DNA of 64,000 bases from Roseateles sp. (GTDB lineage Bacteria; Pseudomonadota; Gammaproteobacteria; Burkholderiales; Burkholderiaceae_C), in contig NZ_JAFAGT010000053.1 in NCBI RefSeq assembly GCF_019237615.1, positions 17,949 through 81,948 of the forward strand, read 5' to 3'. The position numbers were made by a program, and so were the translations under genes. The notes beneath the pieces are model-generated. The model was not told the DNA's origin, searched no databases, and worked only from the letters and a program-made list of their open reading frames with translations. Below, one piece after another: positions 38,272 through 47,629 of this stretch. Numbering within the stretch: the stretch's first letter is position 1; every line of letters begins with the position of its first letter.

Positions 38272-39291
38272 ATGACAAGACTGGTGCTCGACCACCTCAC
38301 CAATTGGATCACCGCCGCCGCGAGTGAGCACTCGCACGAGCTGGCTGCCCATGTCGAGGAGCGCACCGGCGCCAGCCGTCGCTCGGCGCAGGCGGCGCTC
38401 AAGCGCCTGGTGGACGCCGGCTGGCTGACCCGCGCCGGCAGCAGCCGCCGCCCGGTCTTCGCGCCGGGAGCGCTGCGCCAGGTGGCACGCAGCTATACCC
38501 TGCACGGCTTGCAGGAGGACCTGCCCTGGCAGCGCGACTTCGCGCCCCATTTCGCGCTGCCCGGGCATGTGGAGCGCATGGTCCGGCATGGCTTCACCGA
38601 GCTGGTCAACAACGCGGCCGACCATTCCGGCGGCAGCAGCGTCACCGTATCGCTGCGCCAGACGCCCACGCATGCGCAGTTGCTGGTCAGCGACGACGGC
38701 ATCGGCGTGTTCGACAAGATCTGCCGTGCCTTCGAGCTCGAGGACCCGCAGCACGCGATGCTGGAGCTCAGCAAGGGCCGGCTGACCAGCGCCCCCGATG
38801 CCCACACCGGCCGCGGCCTGTTCTTCAGCAGCCAGTTGGCCGACGTCTTCGACATCCATGCCAACAACACCGCCTACCAGCGCCGAGCCTGGGAAAGCGC
38901 CGGCTGGCGCAAGGGCAAGGCGCTGCCACGCCAGGGCAGCTCCATCTACATGGCCATCGCGCTGAGCACGACACGCACGCTGGACGGCATCATGGAAGCC
39001 TGGAGCACGCAGGGCGACGGCATCGAGTTCGACCAGACCGCCGTGCAGCTGCGCCTGCTGGCCGGCGAAGGCCAGGCGCTGGACTCGCGCGCCCAGGCCC
39101 GGCGCGTCGGCGCCCGGCTCGCGACCTTCAAGCGCGCCGAGATCGATTTCGACGGCGTCACCGACGTGGGCCACGGCTTCACGGACGAACTGTTCCGCGT
39201 GTTCGCCAGGGCGAACCCGCAGATCGAGTTGGTGGCGACGAACGCGACGCCACGCATCGCGGCGCTGGTGAAGAGCGCTCGCGCAGGCTAG
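38272..39291 (+). CDS. GHKL ATPase with HTH-like start and STAS-like tail
   Basis: The 339-residue protein combines a small N-terminal winged-helix-like region ([20 protein letters not shown], about 35-55), a GHKL ATPase domain (N box [28 protein letters not shown]; about 100-235), and a C-terminal STAS-like (DUF4325) region ([34 protein letters not shown]; 275-339). It has no phosphorylatable His domain, so it resembles anti-sigma kinases fused to their antagonist fold rather than a two-component kinase. Targets are unknown. ATG 38272 is chosen; a GTG two codons earlier is possible. It is divergent from fba. Confidence 0.8.
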   Translation: MTRLVLDHLTNWITAAASEHSHELAAHVEERTGASRRSAQAALKRLVDAGWLTRAGSSRRPVFAPGALRQVARSYTLHGLQEDLPWQRDFAPHFALPGHVERMVRHGFTELVNNAADHSGGSSVTVSLRQTPTHAQLLVSDDGIGVFDKICRAFELEDPQHAMLELSKGRLTSAPDAHTGRGLFFSSQLADVFDIHANNTAYQRRAWESAGWRKGKALPRQGSSIYMAIALSTTRTLDGIMEAWSTQGDGIEFDQTAVQLRLLAGEGQALDSRAQARRVGARLATFKRAEIDFDGVTDVGHGFTDELFRVFARANPQIELVATNATPRIAALVKSARAG

Positions 39292-39303
39292 CGCCAACAG
39301 GCC

Positions 39304-40197
39304 TCAGGGCTGCCTGAGCGCCGGCACCGACGGCACCGCGATGCGCGGGCCGTCGTAGCCCCTGACGACGCCGAAGCGCCCACCGTCCTCGCGCGCCCAG
39401 TCCTGCGCCCAGGCCTGCATCTCGGCCGGCTCGCGGCCAACGAAGTTCCACCACAGCAGCGGCGGCTGCGACCAGGGCTCGCCCCCCAGCAGCAGCAGCC
39501 GGGCCGCGGCCGAGCAGCGCAGCTCGACAGCCTCGCAGCCGGCGCCGATGTAGAGCAGCGTGCCGGGCGTGATGGTCTCGACCGCGTCGTGGCCAGCCGG
39601 AGCGGCCTCGATCTCGCCTTCAAGCAGCATCAACCCATGCTCGAAACCGGGGTCAAGCGCCAGCACCGCGTCGGCCGGGCCAGTGGCCACCAGGTCCGCG
39701 CCCAGCAGCGGCGTGAAGCTGGGCACCGGCGAGCGCAGGCCGGCGAGCTCGCCGACCAGCAGCGTCGCCTCGAAGCCGCCCTGGCTCAGACGGGGCAGCT
39801 CGGGGAAATGCTGGAAGCTGGGCGCGCGCTCGCGTTCGGCGTCCGGCAGCGCGATCCACAGCTGGGCCAGATGGATGCGGTCGGACAAGGACTCCTCACT
39901 GTGCGCGATGCCGTACCCCGCCGTCATCAGGTTGACCTCGCCGGCTCGCAGCACCTGCTCGGAGCCCAGGCTGTCGCGGTGCAGGATCTCGCCCTCGATC
40001 ATCCAGCTGAAGGTGGACAGCCCCGTGTGCGGATGCGGGCCGACGTTCATGCGCCGCTCGGGCGTGGCCGGGCCGGCATGGTCCGCGAAGCACCAGGCTC
40101 CGATGGCGCGCCGGGCCTTGCTGGGCAGGGCGCGCTGTATCGGCAGGCCGCCGACGTCGCCCAGATGGCTGGTGATGCGCTCGACGTTCGGACTCAT
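39304..40197 (-). CDS. Pirin-family cupin protein
   Basis: The 297-residue bicupin has the pirin metal site VGPHPHTGLSTFSWMIEGEI (two His), a further His in GIAHSEES and acidic residues after it, followed by the C-terminal cupin (LMLLEGEIEA). Bacterial pirins include quercetin 2,3-dioxygenases and redox-dependent regulators; which applies is unknown. Its start overlaps the stop of the FMN reductase gene (ATGA), so the two form an operon with the reductase first. Confidence 0.9.
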   Translation of the reverse strand: MSPNVERITSHLGDVGGLPIQRALPSKARRAIGAWCFADHAGPATPERRMNVGPHPHTGLSTFSWMIEGEILHRDSLGSEQVLRAGEVNLMTAGYGIAHSEESLSDRIHLAQLWIALPDAERERAPSFQHFPELPRLSQGGFEATLLVGELAGLRSPVPSFTPLLGADLVATGPADAVLALDPGFEHGLMLLEGEIEAAPAGHDAVETITPGTLLYIGAGCEAVELRCSAAARLLLLGGEPWSQPPLLWWNFVGREPAEMQAWAQDWAREDGGRFGVVRGYDGPRIAVPSVPALRQP

Positions 40198-40748
40198 GCG
40201 GATCTCCTGCGGACGAAGTCGACGAAGCCCGTGACGAAGCCCTGCAGCTGCGCCCTCACCTTGTCGTCGACGAGCTGGCCGTCGGCGTCGAAGACCGAGC
40301 CGGCGCGGGACACCATCAGCCGTCCGGCCATCCAGAAGTCGTTGCCCAGGGTGCGCAGCACCGACAGCAGCGCATCCTGCGACTGCACGGTGCCGAAGCC
40401 GCCCGGCGTCGCGCCCATGAGCCCGGTCGGCTTGCCTCCGAACAGCTTGGTGCCCTCGCCGCTGGGGCGAGACAGCCAGTCCAGGCCGTTCTTCAGGACA
40501 CCAGGGATGGAATTGTTGTACTCGGGGGTGCCGATCAGCAGCGCGTCGGCCGCGCGTATGGCTTCGCGCAGCGTCGTCACGGCCTCCGGGATGCCCTGGG
40601 CCTCGACGTCGCCGTCATAGACGGGAATGCCGTGCAGCGTGCGCAGCTCCATCGTGACGCCCTCGGGCGCAAGGGCGATGGCCGCACGCAGCAGGGCGGT
40701 GTTGTAGGACGCGCGGCGCAGCGCGCCGCTGAGGGCGATGATGTGCAT
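40194..40748 (-). CDS. NADPH-dependent FMN reductase
   Basis: The 184-residue flavodoxin-like protein has the motif LSGALRRASYNTALLRAAI for FMN phosphate binding, LIGTPEYNNSIPGVLKNGLD and KPTGLMGATPGGFGTVQ. The family (ChrR/AzoR-like) reduces quinones, chromate or flavin using NADPH. It is coupled with pirin downstream, a pairing consistent with oxidative or quinone stress. ATG 40748 is the family start. Confidence 0.9.
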   Translation of the reverse strand: MHIIALSGALRRASYNTALLRAAIALAPEGVTMELRTLHGIPVYDGDVEAQGIPEAVTTLREAIRAADALLIGTPEYNNSIPGVLKNGLDWLSRPSGEGTKLFGGKPTGLMGATPGGFGTVQSQDALLSVLRTLGNDFWMAGRLMVSRAGSVFDADGQLVDDKVRAQLQGFVTGFVDFVRRRSA

Positions 40749-40800
40749 GGCAGTGCGACAAGCCTGGATGCAGGCATGATGCCAGCCCCGGGAGCCCTTG

Positions 40801-40995
40801 ATGCACAGATTCACCTTGCCCGACATGAGCTGCGGCCATTGCGTCGCCGCCATCACCGAAGCGCTGAAGGCCGCCGACGCCCAGGCCCGCGTCGAGATCG
40901 ACCTGGAGGCGCGCACGGCCGAGGTCGACAGCGCACTGTCCCGAGAGGCGCTGGCGGCCGTGCTGGCCGAGGCCGGCTACCCGCCGGCCCCCTGA
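40801..40995 (+). CDS. Heavy-metal-associated domain peptide (CopZ-like)
   Basis: This 64-residue protein is a single HMA domain: FTLPDMSCGHCVAAITEAL with CxxC Cys pair, and the C-terminal LAEAGYPP. It would bind Cu(I) or a similar soft metal in the cytosol and hand it to an ATPase, though no P-type ATPase is in the window. ATG 40801 is preceded by an in-frame TTG; the ATG is more likely. It is divergent from the FMN reductase gene. Confidence 0.88.
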   Translation: MHRFTLPDMSCGHCVAAITEALKAADAQARVEIDLEARTAEVDSALSREALAAVLAEAGYPPAP

Positions 40996-41006
40996 CCCGA
41001 CCCCGT

Positions 41007-43229
41007 TCAGGCGAACCTGAACGGCAGCTCGCGCTGGCGCTGGCCGGTCAGCCGCGCCACCGCGTTTGCGAGCGCCGGCGCCAGCGCCGGCAAGCCCGGC
41101 TCGCCCATGCCCTTGGGCGGGTCGCTGCTGGGCACGATGCTGACCGTCATCACCTTGGGCGCGTCCGGCATGCGCGGCATGGCGATGTCGTAGAAGTTGT
41201 TCTGCTCGACGACACCATCCTTGAACGTGACGCGGTGCGTCGGCATCGTCGTGCCCAGCGCCATGATGGCGGCGCCCTGCACCTGGGTCTCGACCGACTT
41301 CGGGTTCACGCAGAGGTTGCAGTGCACGCCGGCATGCACCTCCTGCAGCACCGGCTGGCGGTCCTTGCCCTTGCCCTTCAGGCTGGCGACGACGACATAG
41401 GCGACGACGGACTCGAAGCTCTCGTGGACCGCCACGCCCCAGGCCTGGCCGGGCTTGAGCTTGCGCTTGGCGTAGCCGCTCCTGTCGACCGCGGCCTGCA
41501 GCGCCGCGCGGTGGCGGTCGGCCTTGGCGTTGCCTTCCATCAGCTTGAGCCGGTAGGCGACCGGATCCTGCTTGGTGGCGAAGGCGATCTCGTCGACCAG
41601 CGTCTCCATGACATAGGCCGTATGCGTGGAGCCCACCGAGCGCCACCACAACACCGGCACGTTGACGTCGGGGTGGTGGACGCTCAGGTTCATGGCGATC
41701 TCGTAAGGCTCGCGCATGCCCTCGACGGTGGTGCTGTCCACGCCGTCCTTGTAGCCGAAGCCCTCCAGCGGCGAGCCCTTCAGGATGCTCTGGCTGACGA
41801 TGCGGTGCTGCCAGCCGACAATCCTGCCGCCCGCGTCGAAGCCGACCTCGGCGCGGTGCACTGTCATGGGTCGGTAGTAGCCGGCCTTGACGTCGTCCTC
41901 GCGGCTCCAGATCACCTTGACCGGCATGCGCTGGCCCGCCTGGGCCAGCGCGACCGCCACCCCTGCGGCCTCGCGCGGCCACTCGGTCGCGGGCGTCGCG
42001 CGGCGGCCGAAGCCGCCGCCGGCCATCTGCACGTTGATCTGCACTTGGTCCGGCTTCAGCCCCACGACCTTGGCAAGGTTCATCGCGTCGATGCCCGGCA
42101 TCTGCGCCGCGTAGTAGAAGTCGCAGCGGTCGTCCTTCAGGTCCACCGTGCAGGCCAGCGGCTCCATCTGCGCATGGTTCAGGTAGGGGAACACGAAGTC
42201 GGCCGTGATCTTCTTCGGCGCCTTGCTCCAGCCGCTGATGTCGGCATCGAACTTGGGTACCGGCGTGCCGGGCTGCTTGGCCAGCGCCAGGTAATCGGCG
42301 GTGAGCCTGGCCGTGTCGGGCTTGGCCAGGCCGGCGAGGTCCCAGTCGACTTTGAGTGCGTCGCGGCCCTTCTTGGCGGCCCAGTAGCCGCTGGCGACGA
42401 CGGCCACGCCCTGACCGCCGCGGTCCAGTGGCACCGGCAGCACGGCCTTGACGCCCTTGACCTTGAGCGCCTCGCTCGCGTCCAGCTTGGCCACCTTGCC
42501 GTTGAACACCGGCGGGCGCTGGATGACGGCCACCGCCATGCCGGGCAGTTGCACGTCCATGCCATAAGACTGGGTACCGGTGCTCTTGGCCTTGCCGACG
42601 ACGAGGCCGGTGGGCTGGCCGATGCGCTTGAAGGTCTTGGGGTCCTTCAGCGCGACGGCCTCGGGCACTGGCAGCTTCATCGCCGCGTCGAAGAACTCGC
42701 CATAGCCGGCGCTTTTTCCCGCGCCACCGATGACGCCGTTCTCGGCCCGCAACGACGCGGCCGGCACGCCCCAAGCCTGCGCGGCGGCGGCCAACAGCAT
42801 GGCCTTGGTGCGCGCGCCCAGCTCACGGTACTGCTGGTAGCTGTTCTTGATGGAATTGGAGCCGCCGGTCAGGTGGATGCCGAACATCGGGTCCACGTAC
42901 TTGGCCTGCTGGTCGCCGAAGCCGGTGCGGACCTTGAGCCAGTCCGCATCCAGCTCCTCGGCGCAGATCATCGCAAGGCCGGTCTCCACACCCTGGCCCA
43001 TGTCCATGCGGTTGCACAGGATGGTGGTGGTGCCGTCCGGCGCGATGCTGACGAAGGCCAGCGGCTGCTCGGTGGGCTTGGAGCCGGGCTTGGCCACGGC
43101 GCCCTGCGCGGCGGCAAGGCCAGGCAGCAGCGCCAGGCCCACGGCACCGCCGACGGTGGTGGTGACGAAGGCGCGGCGGGACAGCCCGCGGCCGCTGAGC
43201 TGACGGTCTATGCGTTGCGGATTCAGCAT
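41007..43229 (-). CDS. Molybdenum hydroxylase large subunit (IorB-like), Tat-exported
   Basis: The 740-residue protein starts with a Tat signal ([12 protein letters not shown], then an Ala-rich h-region ending GLAAAQG), so it is exported folded with cofactor. The body matches xanthine-oxidase-family molybdopterin subunits of the isoquinoline oxidoreductase beta type: [53 protein letters not shown] and catalytic Glu in [12 protein letters not shown]. It would oxidise an aldehyde or N-heterocycle. Strong ribosome site GAGGAGG before ATG 43229. It lies 10 nt after the 2Fe-2S subunit gene. No XdhC-type maturation gene is nearby. Confidence 0.9.
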   Translation of the reverse strand: MLNPQRIDRQLSGRGLSRRAFVTTTVGGAVGLALLPGLAAAQGAVAKPGSKPTEQPLAFVSIAPDGTTTILCNRMDMGQGVETGLAMICAEELDADWLKVRTGFGDQQAKYVDPMFGIHLTGGSNSIKNSYQQYRELGARTKAMLLAAAAQAWGVPAASLRAENGVIGGAGKSAGYGEFFDAAMKLPVPEAVALKDPKTFKRIGQPTGLVVGKAKSTGTQSYGMDVQLPGMAVAVIQRPPVFNGKVAKLDASEALKVKGVKAVLPVPLDRGGQGVAVVASGYWAAKKGRDALKVDWDLAGLAKPDTARLTADYLALAKQPGTPVPKFDADISGWSKAPKKITADFVFPYLNHAQMEPLACTVDLKDDRCDFYYAAQMPGIDAMNLAKVVGLKPDQVQINVQMAGGGFGRRATPATEWPREAAGVAVALAQAGQRMPVKVIWSREDDVKAGYYRPMTVHRAEVGFDAGGRIVGWQHRIVSQSILKGSPLEGFGYKDGVDSTTVEGMREPYEIAMNLSVHHPDVNVPVLWWRSVGSTHTAYVMETLVDEIAFATKQDPVAYRLKLMEGNAKADRHRAALQAAVDRSGYAKRKLKPGQAWGVAVHESFESVVAYVVVASLKGKGKDRQPVLQEVHAGVHCNLCVNPKSVETQVQGAAIMALGTTMPTHRVTFKDGVVEQNNFYDIAMPRMPDAPKVMTVSIVPSSDPPKGMGEPGLPALAPALANAVARLTGQRQRELPFRFA

Positions 43230-43239
43230 GGCGGCCTCC

Positions 43240-43695
43240 TCAGGCGAGCTGGGCCGCGGCCGCATGGATGGCGGCGCGGATGCGGGTGTAGGTGCCGCAG
43301 CGGCAGAGGTTGCCGGCCATGGCCGCGTCGATCTGCGCGTCGGTCGGCTTCTTGTTGCCCTTGAGCAGCGCGACGGCGCTCATGACCTGACCGCTCTGGC
43401 AATAGCCGCACTGGGCCACGTCATGCGCCACCCAGGCGGCCTGCACGGCCTGGCCGACCTTGTCGTTGGCGATGCCCTCTATGGTGGTCACCGGCCCCTG
43501 CACCGACGAGATCGGCGTCAGGCAGCTGCGCACCGGCGCACCGGCAACGTGCATGGTGCAGGCGCCGCACTGGGCCGCGCCGCAGCCGAACTTGCTGCCG
43601 GTGAGCTGCAGCTCCTCCCGCACCGCCCATAGCAGGGGCATGTCGGGGTCTGCGTCCAGCGAGACGGCGCGACCGTTGACGGTCAGGTTGATCAT
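43240..43695 (-). CDS. 2Fe-2S subunit of molybdenum hydroxylase (IorA-like)
   Basis: The 151-residue protein has eight Cys for two clusters: Cys38, Cys43, Cys46 and Cys58 ([14 protein letters not shown]...SC) for the plant-ferredoxin-type cluster, and Cys96, Cys99, Cys131 and Cys133 ([16 protein letters not shown]) for the second. It passes electrons from the molybdenum subunit to an acceptor, often a cytochrome c. It has no signal peptide, so it probably crosses with the Tat signal of the large subunit. It is the first gene of the two-gene operon. Confidence 0.93.
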   Translation of the reverse strand: MINLTVNGRAVSLDADPDMPLLWAVREELQLTGSKFGCGAAQCGACTMHVAGAPVRSCLTPISSVQGPVTTIEGIANDKVGQAVQAAWVAHDVAQCGYCQSGQVMSAVALLKGNKKPTDAQIDAAMAGNLCRCGTYTRIRAAIHAAAAQLA

Positions 43696-43783
43696 GGGAA
43701 GCTCCTGGGGGGATGGTTGCCGGCGACTCTAGCCAGAAGCAGCGCCCCAGTACATCACTCAGGTTTTGTCAGCCGGCCGACGC

Positions 43784-43810
43784 AAAAAGGGGCTCAAAAC
43801 TGAGCCCCTT
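43784..43810 (-). terminator. Rho-independent terminator of the TonB receptor gene
   Basis: On the minus strand the stem AAGGGGCTCA / TGAGCCCCTT (43787-43796 with 43801-43810) has a 4-nt loop and continues into more T residues (A run 43784-43788 on the plus strand). It begins 22 nt after the receptor stop. It is the best-formed terminator in the window apart from that at 21-48. Confidence 0.88.
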
Positions 43811-43832
43811 CCCGGTCGGCAATAGTCGCGAC

Positions 43833-46589
43833 TTACTTGAACTGGTAGGTCGCGTTCAGGTACCAGAAGCGCCCGCGCGGATCCACGAAGGAGCCGGCAT
43901 AGCCGGACACGTGCGAGCCGTAGCTGGACACGGCCGTGAACGGCGGGTCCTGGTTCAGCAGGTTGCGGGCGCCCACGCGCAGCGCCAGCGCCGGCATGGG
44001 CTTCCAGCCAACGGCCATGTTCCAGCGGCTGCTGTCCTTGACCTTGTGCTCGACGTCCACGCCGACGTTGGCATCCACCAGGCCGGCGGACTCGGTCCAG
44101 CCCTTCACGAAGACGTTCTCCAGCGTGACGTTCCAGTTGCCGAGGTTCCAGTCCAGGCCCAGCGTGTGCTGCCACTTGGGCACCGGCTGCACGCCCGCGC
44201 CGTCGCCGGCCGTGCCCTGATAGGACACGAAGGGCGTACCCTTGCCGTTCTGCTGCTTCCACAGGTTGACATAGGTGCCGGCAAAGCTTGCGCCCAGCCT
44301 GCCCCATTCGCCGAACCCCCAGCTCGCCTTCATGTCGAGGTCGATGCCGTTCGTCTGGAGCTCGCCCAGGTTCTCGACAGGCGTCTCGATGTAGCTGATG
44401 AAGCCGTTGGCCAGGCGATGGATGCGTGACTTGTAGGTGTTGTAGAGCGCGGGATCGGACATGATGGCGTCGCCACCAATGGCACCGATCTGGTCATTCT
44501 TCTGGATGTTCCAGTAGTCGATCGCGATCGAGATGCCGCGCACCGGCTCGAAGACGGCCCCGAACGCGTACTGCCGCGACTTCTCGGGCTTGAGGCCGGG
44601 ATCGCTGGACAGGCGCACGTTGAACTGCGTCTCGCAGCGCGGGTCGCCGGCCTGGTTCTTCGGGCAGTCGGGGTCGTTGAGGGAGTTGGCCGTGTTCGTG
44701 AACGCCGTCGGGCTGTGCACGTCCCACAGCGTCGGCGCCCGGAAGCCCGTGCCGACGCTGGCGCGCAGCAGCACCTCCTTGCTCGGCTGATAGCGCAGCG
44801 CGGCGCGCGGGTTGAAGGTGTTGCCGAAGTCGTTGTAGTGGTCGTAGCGCGCGGCCACCGTCGCCTCGAAACCCTTCGCGAACGGCATGGACAGCTCGCC
44901 GAACACCGCGTAGATGCTGCGCGAGGCTATCGTGTTGGGCACGGTGCCCTCGCCGCCGATGTGCAGGCCCAGCTCGTAGTCCTTGTTGACCGCGCGGTCG
45001 TCGGCCTTCTCCTTGCGCAGGTCGGTGCCGACGGCCAGCATCATCGGTCCGCCGGCCATGGCCATCAGCTCGGTGCTGGCCTTGGCGTCGAGCGCATAGG
45101 TCGTGCTCTTGGAGCGACGCATCGGGCCTTCCATGCGCGCGCGGTCCAATGCGGCGGTGCCGGCGGCGTCCTGCGGGCCGAAGGGGTTGATGACGCCGGT
45201 GGACAGCTCGGCGATGAAGCGCCCCTCGTGCAGGTAGTTGAAATAGTCCAGCGCCCCCTTGGCCTGCGACATCGTCAGGCCGGCGTCGTAGTCCCAGCCG
45301 CGCGCGGTACCGGTCAGACCGGCCACGAAGCGCGTCTGCTCGTTCGTCGTGACGTTCGTCCGCGGCCCCACGGGCACGGCCCGCATCGCGATCTCGGTGA
45401 AGCCGCCGCCCAGCGTGTCGAAGTCCGCAGGCTTGTAGCCCAGGCTCAGCAGCAGGTCGCGCGGGAAATACTTGCTCGTGATCGGCAGCGCGAAGGACGG
45501 ATAGGTGCCGTCGGGCTTCACGTGGCCGGCAGCCGAATCGATGGGCACGGCCGCGACGCGGCCGATCGAATGACTGCGCGCGTAGCTGCCCTCGAAGAAG
45601 AGCTGCGACTCCTGGCCGAGGTCGAGGGTCAGCCGCCCGAAGGCATCGCTCTTGGTCGTGTCGGGCAGGTTTTCCTGAGTAGCCGGGAAGATGAAGCGGC
45701 AGCGCTTGATCGGCGTGCCGTTGGGCGTCGTCGTGGAGCGCGTCTGCAGGACGTTGTAGTCCGGGTCGCAAGGGCTGAAGTTCGCGCCCGCGTTGGGATA
45801 GGCGCCCGGTGTGATGTTGAAGTCGACCAGTCGGCCGGGGAAGGAGCGGCCGGAGGTCGGGGGATCGGAGCCGGGGATCTCGTCGAGGCCGCGCAGATAC
45901 CACTTCTGGTCGATGGAACGGATCTTGGTCTGCTTCTTGATGTTGCCGGTCAGCAGCAGGTTGTAGCCGTCCGTCTTCAGGCCGCCCATGCCGTAGGCGA
46001 TGGACGCGCCCGTCTCCTTGCCGCCGATGTTCTTCTCCGTGTCGCCGTACTTCAGCGTCAGCTCGCCCCTGTCGTAGTCCTTGCGGGTGATGAAGTTGAT
46101 GACACCACCGACGGCATCCGTGCCGTAGACGGCCGAGGCGCCATCGCGCAGCACCTCGATGCGGTCGATGGCGGCAAACGGGATGCTGTTCAGGTCCACG
46201 GAGGAACTGCCGCCAATGGAGCCGAAGGCGAAGTTGGCCAGGCGCCGGCCGTTGAGCAGCACGAGGGTGGAGTTGGGCCCCAGGCCACGCAGGTTGGCGA
46301 AGCTCTGCGCGTAGCCCGCGCCCTGAGTCGTGTCGGACTGCAATGCCGTGTTGGCGCCGATGCGGCGCAGGATGTCCTCGACATTCGTCGCGCCGGTCTT
46401 CTCGATCTGGTCGCGCGTCATCACGGTGACGGGCAGGGCCGTCTCGGATTCGACGCGCTTGATCGACGAGCCGGTGATCGTGATGCGCTCAAGGTGCGGC
46501 TGCGCGGGGGCGTTCTGCGCCCCGGCCTGGGTCGTTGCTAGACCTGCCGCCAGCAAAGCCAGCGCTACCCGGGTGGGTCGGTGTTGCAT
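43833..46589 (-). CDS. TonB-dependent outer-membrane receptor
   Basis: The 918-residue receptor has a signal peptide (1-24, ending QAGAQ), a TonB-box-like stretch (ITITGSSIKR), a plug domain (ALPVTVMTRDQIEKTGATNV, LRGLGPNSTLVLLNGRRLAN, DRIEVLRDGASAVYGTDAVG), and a 22-strand-type barrel ending in Tyr-Gln-Phe-Lys. Two Cys pairs in outer loops (CDPDY...RCRF, CPKNQ...RCETQ) may form disulfides. Such receptors import siderophores, peptides, sugars or other large ligands; the ligand cannot be told. The start has ribosome site AGGAGAG. The 196-bp space before it lacks an evident Fur box. Confidence 0.9.
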   Translation of the reverse strand: MQHRPTRVALALLAAGLATTQAGAQNAPAQPHLERITITGSSIKRVESETALPVTVMTRDQIEKTGATNVEDILRRIGANTALQSDTTQGAGYAQSFANLRGLGPNSTLVLLNGRRLANFAFGSIGGSSSVDLNSIPFAAIDRIEVLRDGASAVYGTDAVGGVINFITRKDYDRGELTLKYGDTEKNIGGKETGASIAYGMGGLKTDGYNLLLTGNIKKQTKIRSIDQKWYLRGLDEIPGSDPPTSGRSFPGRLVDFNITPGAYPNAGANFSPCDPDYNVLQTRSTTTPNGTPIKRCRFIFPATQENLPDTTKSDAFGRLTLDLGQESQLFFEGSYARSHSIGRVAAVPIDSAAGHVKPDGTYPSFALPITSKYFPRDLLLSLGYKPADFDTLGGGFTEIAMRAVPVGPRTNVTTNEQTRFVAGLTGTARGWDYDAGLTMSQAKGALDYFNYLHEGRFIAELSTGVINPFGPQDAAGTAALDRARMEGPMRRSKSTTYALDAKASTELMAMAGGPMMLAVGTDLRKEKADDRAVNKDYELGLHIGGEGTVPNTIASRSIYAVFGELSMPFAKGFEATVAARYDHYNDFGNTFNPRAALRYQPSKEVLLRASVGTGFRAPTLWDVHSPTAFTNTANSLNDPDCPKNQAGDPRCETQFNVRLSSDPGLKPEKSRQYAFGAVFEPVRGISIAIDYWNIQKNDQIGAIGGDAIMSDPALYNTYKSRIHRLANGFISYIETPVENLGELQTNGIDLDMKASWGFGEWGRLGASFAGTYVNLWKQQNGKGTPFVSYQGTAGDGAGVQPVPKWQHTLGLDWNLGNWNVTLENVFVKGWTESAGLVDANVGVDVEHKVKDSSRWNMAVGWKPMPALALRVGARNLLNQDPPFTAVSSYGSHVSGYAGSFVDPRGRFWYLNATYQFK

Positions 46590-46785
46590 GAAAACTCTCT
46601 CCTGATGTAGACAGGGCTGTTCATGGGTCCGGCTGGACCTTTGCCGCGGCGCGGCCTGTCGCCCCTGCGTAAAGAAGTTATTTGCAACGTTGCCGGAACG
46701 TCTCTTATGGGAAATCAGGCTGTTGTAATTTCGCTTCACGCTGCCGAAGTCGGCATTTCCATGCAGGCCGCCCGGCGGCCCGGGA

Positions 46786-47478
46786 TCAGGCCTGCGCGAG
46801 GACGAGCTGCAACTGCGCGCGCAGCTGGCGCAGCCGCTGCAGCTCCTGATCGGGCGCCTGCAGGGCCGGCCACAGCAGCGCGACGAGGTCGCGCGCGCTG
46901 GCCTCCACGTCGATCTGCCGGCCGGTGATGACCACCTCCCACAGCATGTGCTCCATCGGCCCGAAGACCAGCGAGCGCAGCAGCCTCAGCGGGATGTCGC
47001 GCCGCACCTCGCCGGCCTCCTGGCCGCGGGCCAGCAGCTCCATCAACGGCACCGTATAGCGGCGCTGCAGCTCGACGAAGCCCTCGCCGAGGTCCTGGCC
47101 CTTGGTCCTGCCCTCCGACAGCACCAGCGCGCACAGCCCAGTTCCCTGGATCAGGAACAGGCGCAGGTGCGTCAGCACGATGAACTCCAGCTGCTCGCGC
47201 ACGGAAGCCTGGCGCGGCAGATCGGCCTCGATGGCGGCGATGATCTCGTCGTACCAGTCCTGGATGACGCGCATGCAAAGCTCGCGCTTGCCCCGGAAAT
47301 AGGTGAACACCGTGGCCTCGGAGATGGAGAGGCGCTGCGCGATCTCGGTCGTCGTCGCGCGCTCGTAGCCGCGCTCGGCGAACACCTCGCGGCCCACGCG
47401 CAGGATGTCGCGCACGCGCTGCTCGGCCTTGGGGCCAGCGGGCGCACGGCGTTGCGGGACAGCGCTTGCGAGGTTCAT
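46786..47478 (-). CDS. TetR-family regulator, LiuQ-like
   Basis: The 230-residue protein has an N-terminal TetR HTH (ILRVGREVFAERGYERATTT, IAQRLSISEATVFTYFRGK; about 25-75) and an all-helical ligand domain. It is divergent from mccB; the space holds a perfect 17-bp palindrome 23 bp from its start. In beta-proteobacteria the branched-chain amino acid (liu) genes are controlled by a TetR regulator called LiuQ, so this is the natural candidate. The assignment rests on position and family. ATG 47478 is chosen; longer in-frame starts run into the operator. Confidence 0.85.
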   Translation of the reverse strand: MNLASAVPQRRAPAGPKAEQRVRDILRVGREVFAERGYERATTTEIAQRLSISEATVFTYFRGKRELCMRVIQDWYDEIIAAIEADLPRQASVREQLEFIVLTHLRLFLIQGTGLCALVLSEGRTKGQDLGEGFVELQRRYTVPLMELLARGQEAGEVRRDIPLRLLRSLVFGPMEHMLWEVVITGRQIDVEASARDLVALLWPALQAPDQELQRLRQLRAQLQLVLAQA

Positions 47479-47500
47479 CTGAACAGCATTCTGCGCAATT

Positions 47501-47517
47501 CTTGAGTGACACTCAAG
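47501..47517. promoter_or_regulatory. Perfect palindromic operator in the tetR-mccB space
   Basis: CTTGAGTGACACTCAAG is an 8+1+8 perfect dyad. The half-site CACTCAA recurs at 47582-47588, where CTCAA and TTGAG (47584-47597) form a weaker dyad. A 15-17-bp palindrome beside a TetR gene is the typical TetR operator layout, so autorepression and control of the liu-bio run is inferred. Confidence 0.7.
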
Positions 47518-47523
47518 TCGCCA

Positions 47524-47552
47524 TTGCATCCGGGTTCACCCTGCATTATTCT
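47524..47552 (+). promoter_or_regulatory. Candidate promoter of the mccB operon
   Basis: TTGCAT (47524-47529), a 17-nt spacer and TATTCT (47547-47552) make a plausible sigma-70-type promoter just downstream of the palindrome at 47501-47517. Matches are imperfect (3 of 6 and 4 of 6). It would start transcription about 70 nt before mccB. Confidence 0.35.
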
Positions 47553-47595
47553 GGCGCACCTCACGCGGCTCACGAGGCCGCCACTCAATAAGTTG

Positions 47596-47615
47596 AGCCC
47601 TGCTTAAGCAGGGCT
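47596..47615 (+). repeat. 20-bp perfect palindrome before the mccB ribosome site
   Basis: AGCCCTGCTTAAGCAGGGCT is perfectly self-complementary and ends 5 nt before GGAG (47621-47624), the ribosome site of mccB. In mRNA it would form a hairpin next to the site; in DNA it could bind a dimeric protein. Either would control the whole downstream run. The role is inferred. Confidence 0.65.
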
Positions 47616-47629
47616 TGCCGGGAGCCACC

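Noticed and set aside
40703..40710. Another copy of GTCCTACA (minus)
   Set aside because: It lies inside the FMN reductase gene, encoding Ser-Tyr of the RASYN motif, so it is explained by coding.
40632..43364. A 910-codon plus-strand frame across the molybdenum hydroxylase genes
   Set aside because: It is a shadow of the minus-strand IorB/IorA-like genes, with Arg/His/Gly-rich composition and no recognisable domain.
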